DNA from: an uncultured Massilia sp.
GTDB taxonomy: Bacteria; Pseudomonadota; Gammaproteobacteria; Burkholderiales; Burkholderiaceae
Reading direction: 5' to 3'
Length of the DNA: 64,000 nt
Assembly: GCA_946481275.1 (NCBI GenBank)
Contig: CAMLMV010000015.1
Coordinates: 72,678-136,677, forward strand
Shown here: in pieces, positions 36,810 to 45,737 of the stretch
Layout: every line of letters starts with the position of its first letter
Numbering within the stretch: position 1 is the first letter of the stretch
The notes under the pieces: model-generated
Told to the model about the DNA's origin: nothing
What the model saw: the letters and a program-made list of their open reading frames with translations, nothing else
Databases searched by the model: none
Translations under genes and position numbers: made by a program

Positions 36810-37427
36810 TCACCACTCGTGCGTCGTCCGCTGCCATGCCGGCAGCGCCTGGATGCGCTCGAACCAGGCCAGCAGGTGCGGATACGCATCCAGCGGCAGG
36901 TGCGCCCGGTCCTTGTACATGATCGGCGCCGCAACGGCGTAGTCGGCCAGGGAGACGCCGTCGCCGACGAGCCAGCGGCGCGTGGCCAGATGCTGGTCCA
37001 GCACGCGGGCCGCCTCGGCCAGGTCGGCCTCGCCGCGCGCCACTTCCTTCGGATCGGCGTCCTGGCCGGTGACGAATTTCTTCCAGAGGTGTTCCCACGT
37101 GAACACGCCGATGGCCGGCGAAAAATGCTGGCACGCCCAGAACATCCAGCGGCTCACGTCCGCGCGCGCCCGGCGCTCCTGCGGCCACACGGTCTGGCCA
37201 GGCGTGCCTTCGGCCAGGTATTGCATGATCGCGCACGATTCCCACAGGATGAAGTCGCCGTCGATCAGCACGGGCAGCTTGGCGTTCGGATTGACTTCAC
37301 CGAGGCGGCGGCGGTCGTCCTGGCTGGCCAGGTTGATCTGGATGAGGTCGAACTCGATGCCGAGGTGGTCGGCCGCCAGCAGCACGCGGCGGGTGTTGGA
37401 CGAGTAGTGGTTGTAGTAGAGCTGCAT
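36810..37427 (-). CDS. Glutathione S-transferase family protein
   Basis: A 205-residue GST: thioredoxin-like N-terminal domain (MQLYYNHYSSNTRRVLLAA, NPNAKLPVLIDGDFILWESCAIMQYL with the conserved cis-Pro and Glu-Ser) and an all-helical C-terminal domain. It likely joins glutathione to an electrophile; substrate unknown. Start at 37427 with AGGAGA upstream. It follows a WYL-type regulator on the same strand and a palindrome lies between them. Confidence 0.9.
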   Translation of the reverse strand: MQLYYNHYSSNTRRVLLAADHLGIEFDLIQINLASQDDRRRLGEVNPNAKLPVLIDGDFILWESCAIMQYLAEGTPGQTVWPQERRARADVSRWMFWACQHFSPAIGVFTWEHLWKKFVTGQDADPKEVARGEADLAEAARVLDQHLATRRWLVGDGVSLADYAVAAPIMYKDRAHLPLDAYPHLLAWFERIQALPAWQRTTHEW

Positions 37428-37474
37428 GGCCGTCTCCTGTGGGTTGGTTGATGCAGTTATGTTAAGGCCGGGCA

Positions 37475-37491
37475 CTGACAGATTCTGTCAG
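37475..37491 (-). promoter_or_regulatory. Palindrome upstream of the GST gene, candidate operator
   Basis: CTGACAG-ATT-CTGTCAG is a perfect 7-bp dyad, 48 bases before the GST start and overlapping the regulator stop codon. The adjacent YafY-type regulator is the natural candidate to bind it. Confidence 0.5.
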
Positions 37492-38189
37492 GAGTACTCG
37501 GGAATATCGTACTCCTTGCGCCACTGCCGCAGCAGCTGGTGCCGCGGCGACGGATAGCGCTCCGTGATCGGTTCGGCCCGGACGATGCGGTCGACGCGGA
37601 AGTGGCGGATCGCGTCGCGCAGTTCGCACCATGCCGCCATCACCCGCTTGCCCTCGAAGAACGCGAGCGCGAACGGCCATACGATGCGCTCCGTCGCCGT
37701 GTCGCGCTCGTCGCGGTAGGCGATGCGCAGCTTGCACTGGCGCCGGATCGCCTCGCGCGCCGGCTGGATGAACGCCTCGACCGGCGCCGCTTCCGGAAAG
37801 GCCGGCACCCACAGGCTCATCTCGGCCATGTGGTCGCGCAGGTCGCGCGGCGTGGCCGTCGCGATCTTGGCGAGGGAGCGGTCGGCCGCGTCGGACAGCG
37901 CGGGGTCGCCCTGCTGGCGCACCCAGCGCGCGCCCAGCACGAGGGCTTCCAGCTCGTCGGCGTCGAACATCAGCGGCGGCAGGAAAAAACCCGTACGCAG
38001 CACGTAGCCGACACCGGCCGAGCCGTCGACGGGCGCGCCCAGCTGCACGAGCGTCTGGATGTCGCGGTAGATGGTGCGTTCCGACACGCCGAGGCGTTCG
38101 GCCAGGGCGCTGGCCGTCACGGGGCGGCGGTGGCCGCGCAGGGCGTCCATCAGCTGGAACAGGCGTCCGGTGCGGCTCATGGCAGGCAT
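37488..38189 (-). CDS. YafY-family (HTH_11 plus WYL domain) transcriptional regulator
   Basis: A 233-residue regulator. Winged helix at 8-60 (QLMDALRGHRRPVTASALAE, GVSERTIYRDIQTLVQLGAP) and WYL-type ligand domain from about 140 (CKLRIAYRDERDTATERIVWPFAL). WYL proteins bind small ligands or nucleic acids. The gene ends within the palindrome before the GST gene, so it probably controls GST and perhaps itself. Two starts (38189 or 38180) are possible. Confidence 0.85.
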   Translation of the reverse strand: MPAMSRTGRLFQLMDALRGHRRPVTASALAERLGVSERTIYRDIQTLVQLGAPVDGSAGVGYVLRTGFFLPPLMFDADELEALVLGARWVRQQGDPALSDAADRSLAKIATATPRDLRDHMAEMSLWVPAFPEAAPVEAFIQPAREAIRRQCKLRIAYRDERDTATERIVWPFALAFFEGKRVMAAWCELRDAIRHFRVDRIVRAEPITERYPSPRHQLLRQWRKEYDIPEYS

Positions 38190-38369
38190 AAAAGTTTCAT
38201 GGGCGACATCATATTACGCCGGGCAGGCCCGGTCCAGACGCCGCCGTCCATCCGGCCGCACGACCAGTCATCCCGCATTTTCGGCAGTTCGTCGGTACCC
38301 CGTGGCCATGATGCCTGCAGGGATGTAGAGTGACTCCATCGAAACAAGTTCCAACCGCAAGGAGTCATC

Positions 38370-38624
38370 ATGACCAGGACCTATCACCGCAGCTTCGGCG
38401 CCACGCTGGAAGACTTCGCCCGCGACATCGTCGACGCCTGCCGCCGTACCGTGCGCGCCATCGCCGTGATGCCGTGGCCCGCGATGCTGGTGTGCTGCAT
38501 CGCCCTCGCCTTCGTGATCAGCGTGCTGCCGCTCGCGTTGTTCCTGTTCGTCCTGTTCATGGGCATCAAGGTGATCATCGGCGCATTCGTCGTGGACCAC
38601 CGTCGCACGCACCGCGAGAAATAA
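38370..38624 (+). CDS. Small inner-membrane protein of unknown function (84 aa)
   Basis: An 84-residue protein with AAGGAG before its ATG. One or two membrane helices (AMLVCCIALAFVISVLPLAL and FLFVLFMGIKVIIGAFVV, residues 38-75) follow a basic amphipathic N-terminal helix. It lies 13 bases before the LytS-type kinase gene, in the same direction, and may assist the kinase. The lengths of the hydrophobic N-terminal segments of the two proteins are similar, but no family is recognised. Confidence 0.75.
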   Translation: MTRTYHRSFGATLEDFARDIVDACRRTVRAIAVMPWPAMLVCCIALAFVISVLPLALFLFVLFMGIKVIIGAFVVDHRRTHREK

Positions 38625-38637
38625 GCAGGAGAGCATC

Positions 38638-39528
38638 ATGCGCGCCAGCGACATCAACCGCGTACTCGACTTCGTACGCGACGCCTTCCACGAAGCCAGC
38701 AAGGTGTGGTGGCGCTTCTTCGACTGGCTCGCCGTCGTCGAATGGCGCCAGCTGTTCCTCACGTGGTTCTTCGTCGTGATCTTCTTCCAGCTCGTGAACA
38801 CGCCCGAGCCGGGGTTCTGGTACATCTTCATCTCGTTCGCCGTCAAGGTACTGGCGGGCGGCAAGCGCAAGGCCGAGCTGATGGCGCGCGAAGCGACGAC
38901 GCAGGCCAATGTCGCCACGCTGGAGCGCCGCCTGATGGAGGCGCAAATGGCCGCGCTGCAGGCCCAGGTCGAACCGCACTTCCTGTTCAACACGCTGGCG
39001 CTGATCGGCCAGCTGATCGAGACGGACCCGAAGGAAGCGGCGCGCGTGCACGCCCACCTGATCGACTACCTGCGCTCGACCCTGCCCCAGATGCGCCAGC
39101 GCGGCGGCGCCACGCTCGGCAAGCAGGTCGAGCTGTCGCGCGCTTACCTGGCCATCATGCAGGCGAGGATGAAAGAAAGGCTCGAGGTCCGCTTCGACGT
39201 ACCCGACTTCCTCGGCAGCGCCCCGTTCCCGCCGATGATGCTGCAGACCCTGATCGAGAACGCCATCAAGCACGGCCTGGAGCCGAAGATCGAAGGCGGC
39301 ACCGTCGCCGTGCGCGCCCACGTCGTGGGGGCTGACCTGCACGTGGAAGTGTGCGACGATGGCGTCGGCATCGACCCGCACGCGGACGACGGCGTCGGCC
39401 TCGCCAACATCCGCGAGCGCCTGCAGCTGCTGTACGGCGCGGAAGCGTCGCTGGACATCTCGACCCCGCCGGGCGGCGGCGCCTGCGCCACGATCCGGCT
39501 GCCCTACAAGATGATGGAGGATGCGTGA
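38638..39528 (+). CDS. Sensor histidine kinase, LytS/YehU family
   Basis: A 296-residue kinase. Residues 35-75 give two membrane helices (LFLTWFFVVIFFQL, WYIFISFAVKVLAGG). The His_kinase domain has the phospho-His in QVEPHFLFNTLALIG (about residue 116), followed by an ATPase domain (MMLQTLIENAIKHGLEP, DDGVGIDP, GVGLANIRERLQLLYG). The sensor part is very short, so a partner such as the small membrane protein before it might give the signal. Its stop overlaps the response regulator start. Confidence 0.9.
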   Translation: MRASDINRVLDFVRDAFHEASKVWWRFFDWLAVVEWRQLFLTWFFVVIFFQLVNTPEPGFWYIFISFAVKVLAGGKRKAELMAREATTQANVATLERRLMEAQMAALQAQVEPHFLFNTLALIGQLIETDPKEAARVHAHLIDYLRSTLPQMRQRGGATLGKQVELSRAYLAIMQARMKERLEVRFDVPDFLGSAPFPPMMLQTLIENAIKHGLEPKIEGGTVAVRAHVVGADLHVEVCDDGVGIDPHADDGVGLANIRERLQLLYGAEASLDISTPPGGGACATIRLPYKMMEDA

Positions 39529-40313
39529 AACCGTTGACTGCCTTGATCGCCGACGACGAAGCCCCGATGCGCGACCTGCTGCGCGCGCGCCTGCAGCAGG
39601 CATGGCCGGACCTGCAGATCGTCGCCGAGGCGGCGAACGGCGTGGAAGCCGTCGAGCTGGGCGAAAAGCTGCGGCCCGACATCGCCTTCCTCGACATCCG
39701 CATGCCGGGCCTGTCCGGCATCGAGGCGGCGCGCCGGCTGTACGAACGGTCGCACATCGTGTTCGCCACGGCCTACGACCAGTACGCGCTGGACGCCTTC
39801 GAACAGGGCGCCCTCGACTACCTGCTGAAACCCGTGTCGGCCGAACGGCTCGCGACCACGTGCGCGCGGCTGCAGGCGCGCCTGCGCAAGAATTCGACCG
39901 CGGAGACGACGCCGCCGCAGGACATCGGCCAGCAACTCGCGAAGCTGACGACACTACTGGAGAACAAGGGCAAGCCGGAAAAGCCGACCTACCTGCGCTG
40001 GATCCAGGCCCAGGTCGGCGCCAGCCTGCGCATGGTGAGCACGCGCGAGATCCTGTTCTTCCAGTCGGACGAAAAATACACGCGGGTGCAGACGGCCGCC
40101 GCCGAATTTCTCATCCGCAAAACGCTGAAGGAATTGCTGGACGAGCTCGACCCTGACGAGTTCTGGCGCATCCACCGCTCGACGCTCGTGCGCGTGGACG
40201 CCATCGCCGAAGTGAAACGCGACCTGCGCGGGCGCCAGATGCTGAAGGTGCACGGCTATCCGGGCGAGCTGGAGGTCAGCCGCAACCATAGCTATCTGTT
40301 CCAGCAGATGTGA
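39525..40313 (+). CDS. LytTR-type response regulator
   Basis: 262 residues from GTG 39525. The receiver has DDEAP, phospho-Asp in AFLDIRMPGLSG and Lys in LLKPV. The C-terminal LytTR DNA-binding domain runs from about 165 (MVSTREILFFQSDEKYTRVQ, FWRIHRSTLVRVDAI, LEVSRNHSYLFQQM). It is the partner of the LytS-type kinase with which it overlaps by four bases. Target genes are not evident. Confidence 0.92.
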   Translation: MKPLTALIADDEAPMRDLLRARLQQAWPDLQIVAEAANGVEAVELGEKLRPDIAFLDIRMPGLSGIEAARRLYERSHIVFATAYDQYALDAFEQGALDYLLKPVSAERLATTCARLQARLRKNSTAETTPPQDIGQQLAKLTTLLENKGKPEKPTYLRWIQAQVGASLRMVSTREILFFQSDEKYTRVQTAAAEFLIRKTLKELLDELDPDEFWRIHRSTLVRVDAIAEVKRDLRGRQMLKVHGYPGELEVSRNHSYLFQQM

Positions 40314-40335
40314 ATCCATCCCATAGGAGACCGCC

Positions 40336-40770
40336 ATGCCCTCGATCGCCATCCCCTGCCTGCGCTACCGCGACACCCCGGCCGCCATCGACTGGCTGTG
40401 CGAAGTCTTCGGCTTTGCCTGCCAGGTCGCCGTGCCCGGCATCGACGGCGCCATCGCCCACGCCCAGCTGACCCTGGGCGACGGCATGATCATGCTGGGT
40501 TCCGTCAGCAACGAAGGGGAATACGGCAAGGTGCTCGTGCAGCCGGACGAGATCAAGGGCCGCCAGACGCAGACCATCTACCTGCAGGTGAACGACGCGG
40601 ACCGCGTGTGCGAGCGCGCGCGCAACGCCGGCGCCATCATCCTGCAGGAACCGGCCGACACGGAATTCGGCAGCCGCGGCTTCATGTGCCGCGACCTCGA
40701 AGGCCATGTGTGGAACGTGGGGACGTATGATCCGTGGAAGCCGGAGAATTTGTTCCTGACGAATTCCTGA
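40336..40770 (+). CDS. VOC family protein (glyoxalase/bleomycin-resistance fold)
   Basis: A 144-residue protein of two beta-alpha-beta-beta-beta modules (IPCLRYRDTPAAIDWLCEVF, LTLGDGMIMLGSV; TIYLQVNDADRVCERARNAG, FMCRDLEGHVWNVGTY). Such proteins bind a metal and small ligands; function unspecified. A ribosome site (AGGAG) precedes the ATG. Its stop abuts the DUF2076 gene from the other strand. Confidence 0.87.
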   Translation: MPSIAIPCLRYRDTPAAIDWLCEVFGFACQVAVPGIDGAIAHAQLTLGDGMIMLGSVSNEGEYGKVLVQPDEIKGRQTQTIYLQVNDADRVCERARNAGAIILQEPADTEFGSRGFMCRDLEGHVWNVGTYDPWKPENLFLTNS

Positions 40771-41490
40771 TCAGCTGAACAGGCCCTCGTCCGACCCATC
40801 CCCGTCGAAAAAGCCCTGCCCGCCGTCGATACTGCCGTTGTCGACACTGCTGTCGAACAACCCTTCCGACGAGCCATTGTCCAGCACGCGGTCGACGTCG
40901 CCCAGCCCCGCCTGGTCGGCCAGCGCGCTGCCGGACTGGTCGCTGAACAGGTTGTTGCTCGGATCGTCGCTGTTCAGCAGCCGGTTGCCGCCGCCCTGGT
41001 CGTGGTGGCTGAACATGTTTTCCAGGCCCTGGAACAGGAACCCGCCGGCCGCGACACCGGCCGCCGTCGCGGCGATCGAACCCAGGGTGCCGCCAAAACC
41101 GCCACGCAAAAAGCCGGATGACGGCGCCGACTGGTACTGCGGCTGATATTGCGGTTGGGATTGGTAAGGCTGCTGGGTGTCGCGCTGGTAGGACTGGGCC
41201 GGCTGTGTCCTGCCGCTATTGCCCCAGGAATTTGCGTCAAGGAATTTACCGCCGCCGTCACCTTGCTGACCAGAACGTACCTGGTTTTCCAGCCCGGCGA
41301 TGCGGTCCTTGGCATTGTTCAGCGCCTGTTCGAGCAGCAATGCCCTCTGCACCAGCAGATAGGCCGCGTCGGGCTGCTGGGCCACGGCGCGCTGGATCAG
41401 GGCATCCGCTTCCGGGTCTTTCTGGATGCCGCGGGCCTGGATCAACTGACTCAGGAAATCGTGCAACATCTGCGAATCTTGCGGGCTCAT
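40771..41490 (-). CDS. DUF2076 domain protein
   Basis: A 239-residue protein. The N-terminal DUF2076 segment (MSPQDSQMLHDFLSQLIQAR, AYLLVQRALLLEQALNNAKD) is a coiled helix pair; a Gln/Pro-rich stretch follows (about 95-130), then a glycine-rich hydrophobic part (GGFGGTLGSIAATAAGVAAG, possible membrane contact) and a highly acidic Asp/Ser/Gly tail. Function unknown. AAGGAG lies nine bases before ATG 41490. Confidence 0.8.
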   Translation of the reverse strand: MSPQDSQMLHDFLSQLIQARGIQKDPEADALIQRAVAQQPDAAYLLVQRALLLEQALNNAKDRIAGLENQVRSGQQGDGGGKFLDANSWGNSGRTQPAQSYQRDTQQPYQSQPQYQPQYQSAPSSGFLRGGFGGTLGSIAATAAGVAAGGFLFQGLENMFSHHDQGGGNRLLNSDDPSNNLFSDQSGSALADQAGLGDVDRVLDNGSSEGLFDSSVDNGSIDGGQGFFDGDGSDEGLFS

Positions 41491-41518
41491 GACGTCTGCT
41501 CCTTTGAATGGTCGGATA

Positions 41519-41535
41519 GCCCACATGTTGTGGGC
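41519..41535. repeat. Small perfect inverted repeat downstream of the deo operon
   Basis: GCCCACA-TGT-TGTGGGC in the 115-base gap between cdd (minus, ending at 41606) and the DUF2076 start. It could help end the deo transcript, but no T-run follows on either strand. Confidence 0.3.
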
Positions 41536-41605
41536 CTGTCCTTGAATTCAAGTTTGACAGCATCCGGGCAAGATTGCCTTAAACGGCGCTGAACCGTGCG
41601 GCGTG

Positions 41606-42010
41606 TTACTTCTGGAGGTCCCGTCCGCCGAACGCGTTCGGCAACTGCGCGGCGGCCGTCGTTTCCATCACGTCGCCCTTCAGGTTCGCCAGCACGACCG
41701 GCAAGTCGTTGCCGCCCAGTTCCAGGATCACCTGGCGGCAGGCGCCGCACGGGGCGATGGGGCCGTCGGTGTCGCCGATCACGGCCAGCGCCGCGAAGTC
41801 GCCCGGCACGCAGCCGTGGGCGATGGCGGAAAAGAACGCCGTGCGCTCGGCGCAGTTGCACAGGCCGTAGGACGCGTTCTCGACGTTACAGCCGCGGAAC
41901 ACGCGGCCGTCCTTCGTCTCGAGCGCGGCGCCGACCTTGAAGCGCGAATAAGGCACGTAGGCCAGTTCGCGCGCGGCGCGGGCTTCGGCTATCAGTTTTT
42001 CGTACTTCAT
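41606..42010 (-). CDS. cdd: Cytidine deaminase
   Basis: A 134-residue tetrameric-type cytidine deaminase. The zinc ligands and catalytic Glu are in [10 protein letters not shown] and PCGACRQV. It converts cytidine and deoxycytidine to uridine and deoxyuridine, feeding thymidine phosphorylase. The ATG overlaps the deoA stop by four bases. Last gene of the deo operon. Confidence 0.94.
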   Translation of the reverse strand: MKYEKLIAEARAARELAYVPYSRFKVGAALETKDGRVFRGCNVENASYGLCNCAERTAFFSAIAHGCVPGDFAALAVIGDTDGPIAPCGACRQVILELGGNDLPVVLANLKGDVMETTAAAQLPNAFGGRDLQK

Positions 42011-43335
42011 GGGCGAATGGTCTTGTAGATCATCGGCTGCGCGGCAGGCTGTTCCGCGGCGATGCGGTACGCCGCCTGCACTTCGCGCACGGCACGTTCC
42101 GCGGCCTCCTGCGTGCGCGCGTGGACGAGCGCCAGCGGCTGGCCCGCTTCCAGCTTCGTGCCCAGCTCGGCGAGGTCCGTGAGGCCGACGGCGAAGTCGA
42201 TCGGGTCCTGCGGCCGGATGCGCCCGCCGCCCAGGCCGACGACGGCCAGGCCCAGGCCGCGACAGTCCGTCGCATACGCATAGCCGGATGCCAGTGCCGG
42301 CACCGGCACGACGATCGGCGCCTTCGCGAGGTGCGCGTCGGGATTGTCCATCAGGTCGGCCGGGCCGCCCAGCGCCTTGACCATCCGTGCAAAACGCTCG
42401 GCCGCTTCGCCCGAATCCAGCGCGTGCTGCAGCTTCGCGTGCGCTTCCGCGTCCGTCGCGCAGAGGCCGGACAGCACGAGCATCTCGGCGCACAGCGCCA
42501 TCGTCACCTCGTGCAGGCGTGCCGGACGCGACTTGCCCGTCAGGTAGTCGATCGCGATGCGCACCTCGACGGCATTGCCGGCCGCCGGGCACAGCGACTC
42601 GTTCATGCCGGTCAGGATCGCGGACGTGCGCGTGCCGGCGCCGTTGCCGACGTGGACGATGGACTCCGCCAGCTCGACGGATTTTTCATACGTCGGCATG
42701 AACGCGCCGCTGCCGGCCTTGACGTCCATGACGAGGGCATCCAGGCCCGCCGCCAGCTTCTTCGACAGGATCGAGCCCGTGATCATGGCGACGGATTCCA
42801 CGGTGGCCGTCGTGTCGCGGATGCTGTAGAAACGCTTGTCGGCCGGCGCCAGCTGCGCGGTCTGGCCGATGATGGCGACGCCGATGTCCTTGACGACCTT
42901 GCGGAACAGTTCCGGATCCGGCACGGTGCAATAGCCGGGAATCGAATCGAATTTATCCAGCGTGCCGCCCGTGTGACCGAGGCCGCGGCCGGAAATCATC
43001 GGGACGTAGCCGCCGCACGCGGCGATCATCGGACCGAGCATCAGCGACACGACGTCGCCGACGCCGCCCGTCGAGTGCTTGTCGACGACGGGACCGGGCA
43101 GGTCCAGCGACTTCCACTCCATGACCTGGCCGGAATCGCGCATCGCGAGCGTGAACGCGACGCGCTCATCCATCGTCATGTCGTTGAAGTAGACGGCCAT
43201 CGCGAGCGCGGCGATCTGGCCTTCCGTGACGCTGCCATCCGGGATGCCGCGCACGAAGAAGCGGATCTCTTCCGCGGTCAAGGTGCCGCCGTCGCGTTTT
43301 TTACGGACGATTTCTTGGGGGAGGAAGTTAGCCAT
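42007..43335 (-). CDS. deoA: Thymidine phosphorylase
   Basis: A 442-residue member of the pyrimidine nucleoside phosphorylase family: N-terminal helical domain, the phosphate-binding [15 protein letters not shown] loop, and [14 protein letters not shown] motif. It splits thymidine and deoxyuridine with phosphate into base and 2-deoxyribose-1-phosphate. It lies 12 bases after the aldehyde dehydrogenase gene. Confidence 0.96.
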   Translation of the reverse strand: MANFLPQEIVRKKRDGGTLTAEEIRFFVRGIPDGSVTEGQIAALAMAVYFNDMTMDERVAFTLAMRDSGQVMEWKSLDLPGPVVDKHSTGGVGDVVSLMLGPMIAACGGYVPMISGRGLGHTGGTLDKFDSIPGYCTVPDPELFRKVVKDIGVAIIGQTAQLAPADKRFYSIRDTTATVESVAMITGSILSKKLAAGLDALVMDVKAGSGAFMPTYEKSVELAESIVHVGNGAGTRTSAILTGMNESLCPAAGNAVEVRIAIDYLTGKSRPARLHEVTMALCAEMLVLSGLCATDAEAHAKLQHALDSGEAAERFARMVKALGGPADLMDNPDAHLAKAPIVVPVPALASGYAYATDCRGLGLAVVGLGGGRIRPQDPIDFAVGLTDLAELGTKLEAGQPLALVHARTQEAAERAVREVQAAYRIAAEQPAAQPMIYKTIRP

Positions 43336-43347
43336 CGTTTCGTTATC

Positions 43348-45726
43348 TCACACGCCGTAAGGAATCCACACGTTTTTCACCTGGCTCGCGTGCTGCAGCA
43401 CCGTGCGCCCGCCTGCCTGCTTGGCATCGAACCAGTCGCGCCCTTTCGCGCCGCCCGTCCACGTGCGCTTCAGCGATTCCGCCGACAGGCGCTCGACTTC
43501 CGCGCAGCCTTCCGCCGACCCGTCGTGGCGCCACACGGCATCCACGTCGAAGTGCGACGCCAGCGTGCGCGCCAGTTCGTCGTGGCTGCCCGTGACGATG
43601 TTCAGCGCGCCGCCCGGCAGGTCGGACGTGTCGAGCACCTGGTACAGGTCCAGCGCGGACAGCGGATGCGCTTCCGACGGCACCGCGACGACGCGGTTGC
43701 CCAGCGCCAGTGCCGGCGCAACGAGCGAGATGAAGCCCAGCAGCGGATTCTCGTTCGGGCACACGATGCCGATCACGCCCACCGGCTCGTTCAGCGCGAC
43801 GGTGATGCCGTGCATTGGCGGCTGGTGCGCGAGGCCGTCGTACTTGTCGGCCCATGCGGCCCAGTAGAACAGGCGCTCGATCGATGCCTGCACTTCGCGT
43901 GCCGCATCTTTTGCACCCGTCTGCGCGGCGATGCGCGCGGTGAATTCGTCGGCACGGATCGCCAGGTTCTCGGCGATGTAGTACAGCACCTGCGCGCGGT
44001 TGTGCGCGGTCGCCTTCGCCCAGCCGGACGCCTTGTGCGCCGCCTCGACGGCGTTGCGGATGTCCTTGCGGTTGCCCTCGCCCACGTCGGCCAGGAACTC
44101 GCCGCCGGCACCATGGATCGCGCGGCTGTACGCGCCGTCCGGGCGCGCCTGCTTGCCGCCGATGTACAGCTTCGCCGTGCGGTCGACCGCGAACGGGCTG
44201 TCGCCGCCCGCCAGTTTCACCTTCCCCTTTTCGGCGACGACCGGTGCTGCGGGACGTGCATCTTCCGCGAGCGGCACCAGGTATTCCGTCATGCCTTCCT
44301 TGCCGCCCTCGCGGCCGAAGCCGGATTCCTTGTAGCCGCCGAAGCCGCATGCGGCGTCGAACTGGTTCGCCGTGTTGATCCACACGACGCCGGCCTTGAT
44401 CTGCGGGGCGACGTCGAGCGCGAGGCTGATCGACTCGCTCCACACGCAGGCCGCGAGGCCGTACACGGTGTTGTTCGCAAGTTGCACGGCTTCGCCCGGC
44501 GTGCGGAAGCTCGACGCGACGAGCACGGGGCCGAAGATCTCGGTCTGCGACACGGTGGCCGACGTCGACGCGCCCGTAATCAGGGTGGGCAGATACCACG
44601 AGCCCGCGACCGGCGTTTCGCCGGCAGGCTGCCAGATCTCGCAGCCTTCGGCGCGCGCGGCTTCCACGAGGCCGTGGATGCGCTGCTGCTGCACCGGATC
44701 GACGAGGGCGCCGATGTCATTGGATTTGTCGAGTGGCGAGCCGACGCGCAGGTTCTGCATGCGCGCCTTGACCTTCTCGATGAAGCGCGGGTACACGCTT
44801 TCCTGCACGAGCAGGCGCGAACCGGCGCAGCAGACCTGGCCCTGGTTGAACCAGATCGAATCGACGAGGCCTTCGACGGCCGCATCCAGGTCGGCGTCGT
44901 CGAACACGATGAACGGCGACTTGCCGCCCAGTTCCAGGGAGAGCTTTTTGCCCGTGCCGGCCGTGGCCTTGCGGATGATGCGGCCCACTTCCGTCGAGCC
45001 GGTGAACGCCAGCTTGTCGATGCCCGGGTGATTCACGATCGCCTCGCCCACGCGGCCGTCGCCCGTGACGATGTTGACGACGCCCGCCGGCACGCCGGCC
45101 TGCTGGCAGATCTCGGCGAACAGCAAGGCGCTCAAGGAAGTGTACTCGGCCGGCTTGAACACGATGGTGTTACCCGCGGCGAGCGCCGGCGCGACCTTCC
45201 ATGCCAGCATCAGCAGGGGGAAGTTCCACGGCACGATCTGGCCGACGACGCCGACGGCGCGGTAGTCCGCGAATTCTTCCGATTGCAGCTGGGCCCAGCC
45301 GGCGTGGTGATAGAAGTGACGGGCGGCCAGCGGCAGGTCGGCGTCGCGCGTTTCGCGGATCGTCTTGCCGTTGTCCAGCGTCTCGAGCACGGCGAACAGG
45401 CGCGCGTGCTTTTGCAGCAGGCGCGCCAGCGAATACAGGACTTTCGCGCGGCCGTGGCCACCGAGGGCGACCCAGCCCGGCTGCGCGCGGCGCGCGGCTT
45501 CCACGGCGCGGTCGACGTCGGCCTGGCTCGCCTGCGTCACCTGCGCCAGTTCGCTGCCGTCGGCCGGGTTGAACGAGCCGAACGTCTCGTTTGCATCCGT
45601 CCAGGCGCCGTCGACGAACAGGCCGAAACGGCGGCCATGCGACTCCAGCCACGCTTGCGCTTCCTTGGTGCTCTCGGGTGCGGGGCCGTAATCCATAGTC
45701 TGAAGAATCTCTTTAATAGTGGGCAT
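43348..45726 (-). CDS. Two-domain aldehyde dehydrogenase (ALDH16-like)
   Basis: A 792-residue protein. Residues 30-480 are a full aldehyde dehydrogenase with catalytic Cys299 in GQVCCAGSR and Glu265 in ELGGK. Residues 495-792 repeat the ALDH fold in part (KLYIGGKQARPDG, EPVGVIGIVCPNENPLLGF) but have no active-site Cys. This pattern fits ALDH16, whose bacterial forms keep one active site. It is between deoC and deoA, so I infer that it oxidises the acetaldehyde released by DeoC. Start at 45726, 11 bases after deoC. Confidence 0.88.
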   Translation of the reverse strand: MPTIKEILQTMDYGPAPESTKEAQAWLESHGRRFGLFVDGAWTDANETFGSFNPADGSELAQVTQASQADVDRAVEAARRAQPGWVALGGHGRAKVLYSLARLLQKHARLFAVLETLDNGKTIRETRDADLPLAARHFYHHAGWAQLQSEEFADYRAVGVVGQIVPWNFPLLMLAWKVAPALAAGNTIVFKPAEYTSLSALLFAEICQQAGVPAGVVNIVTGDGRVGEAIVNHPGIDKLAFTGSTEVGRIIRKATAGTGKKLSLELGGKSPFIVFDDADLDAAVEGLVDSIWFNQGQVCCAGSRLLVQESVYPRFIEKVKARMQNLRVGSPLDKSNDIGALVDPVQQQRIHGLVEAARAEGCEIWQPAGETPVAGSWYLPTLITGASTSATVSQTEIFGPVLVASSFRTPGEAVQLANNTVYGLAACVWSESISLALDVAPQIKAGVVWINTANQFDAACGFGGYKESGFGREGGKEGMTEYLVPLAEDARPAAPVVAEKGKVKLAGGDSPFAVDRTAKLYIGGKQARPDGAYSRAIHGAGGEFLADVGEGNRKDIRNAVEAAHKASGWAKATAHNRAQVLYYIAENLAIRADEFTARIAAQTGAKDAAREVQASIERLFYWAAWADKYDGLAHQPPMHGITVALNEPVGVIGIVCPNENPLLGFISLVAPALALGNRVVAVPSEAHPLSALDLYQVLDTSDLPGGALNIVTGSHDELARTLASHFDVDAVWRHDGSAEGCAEVERLSAESLKRTWTGGAKGRDWFDAKQAGGRTVLQHASQVKNVWIPYGV

Positions 45727-45737
45727 GACAGGTCCGA

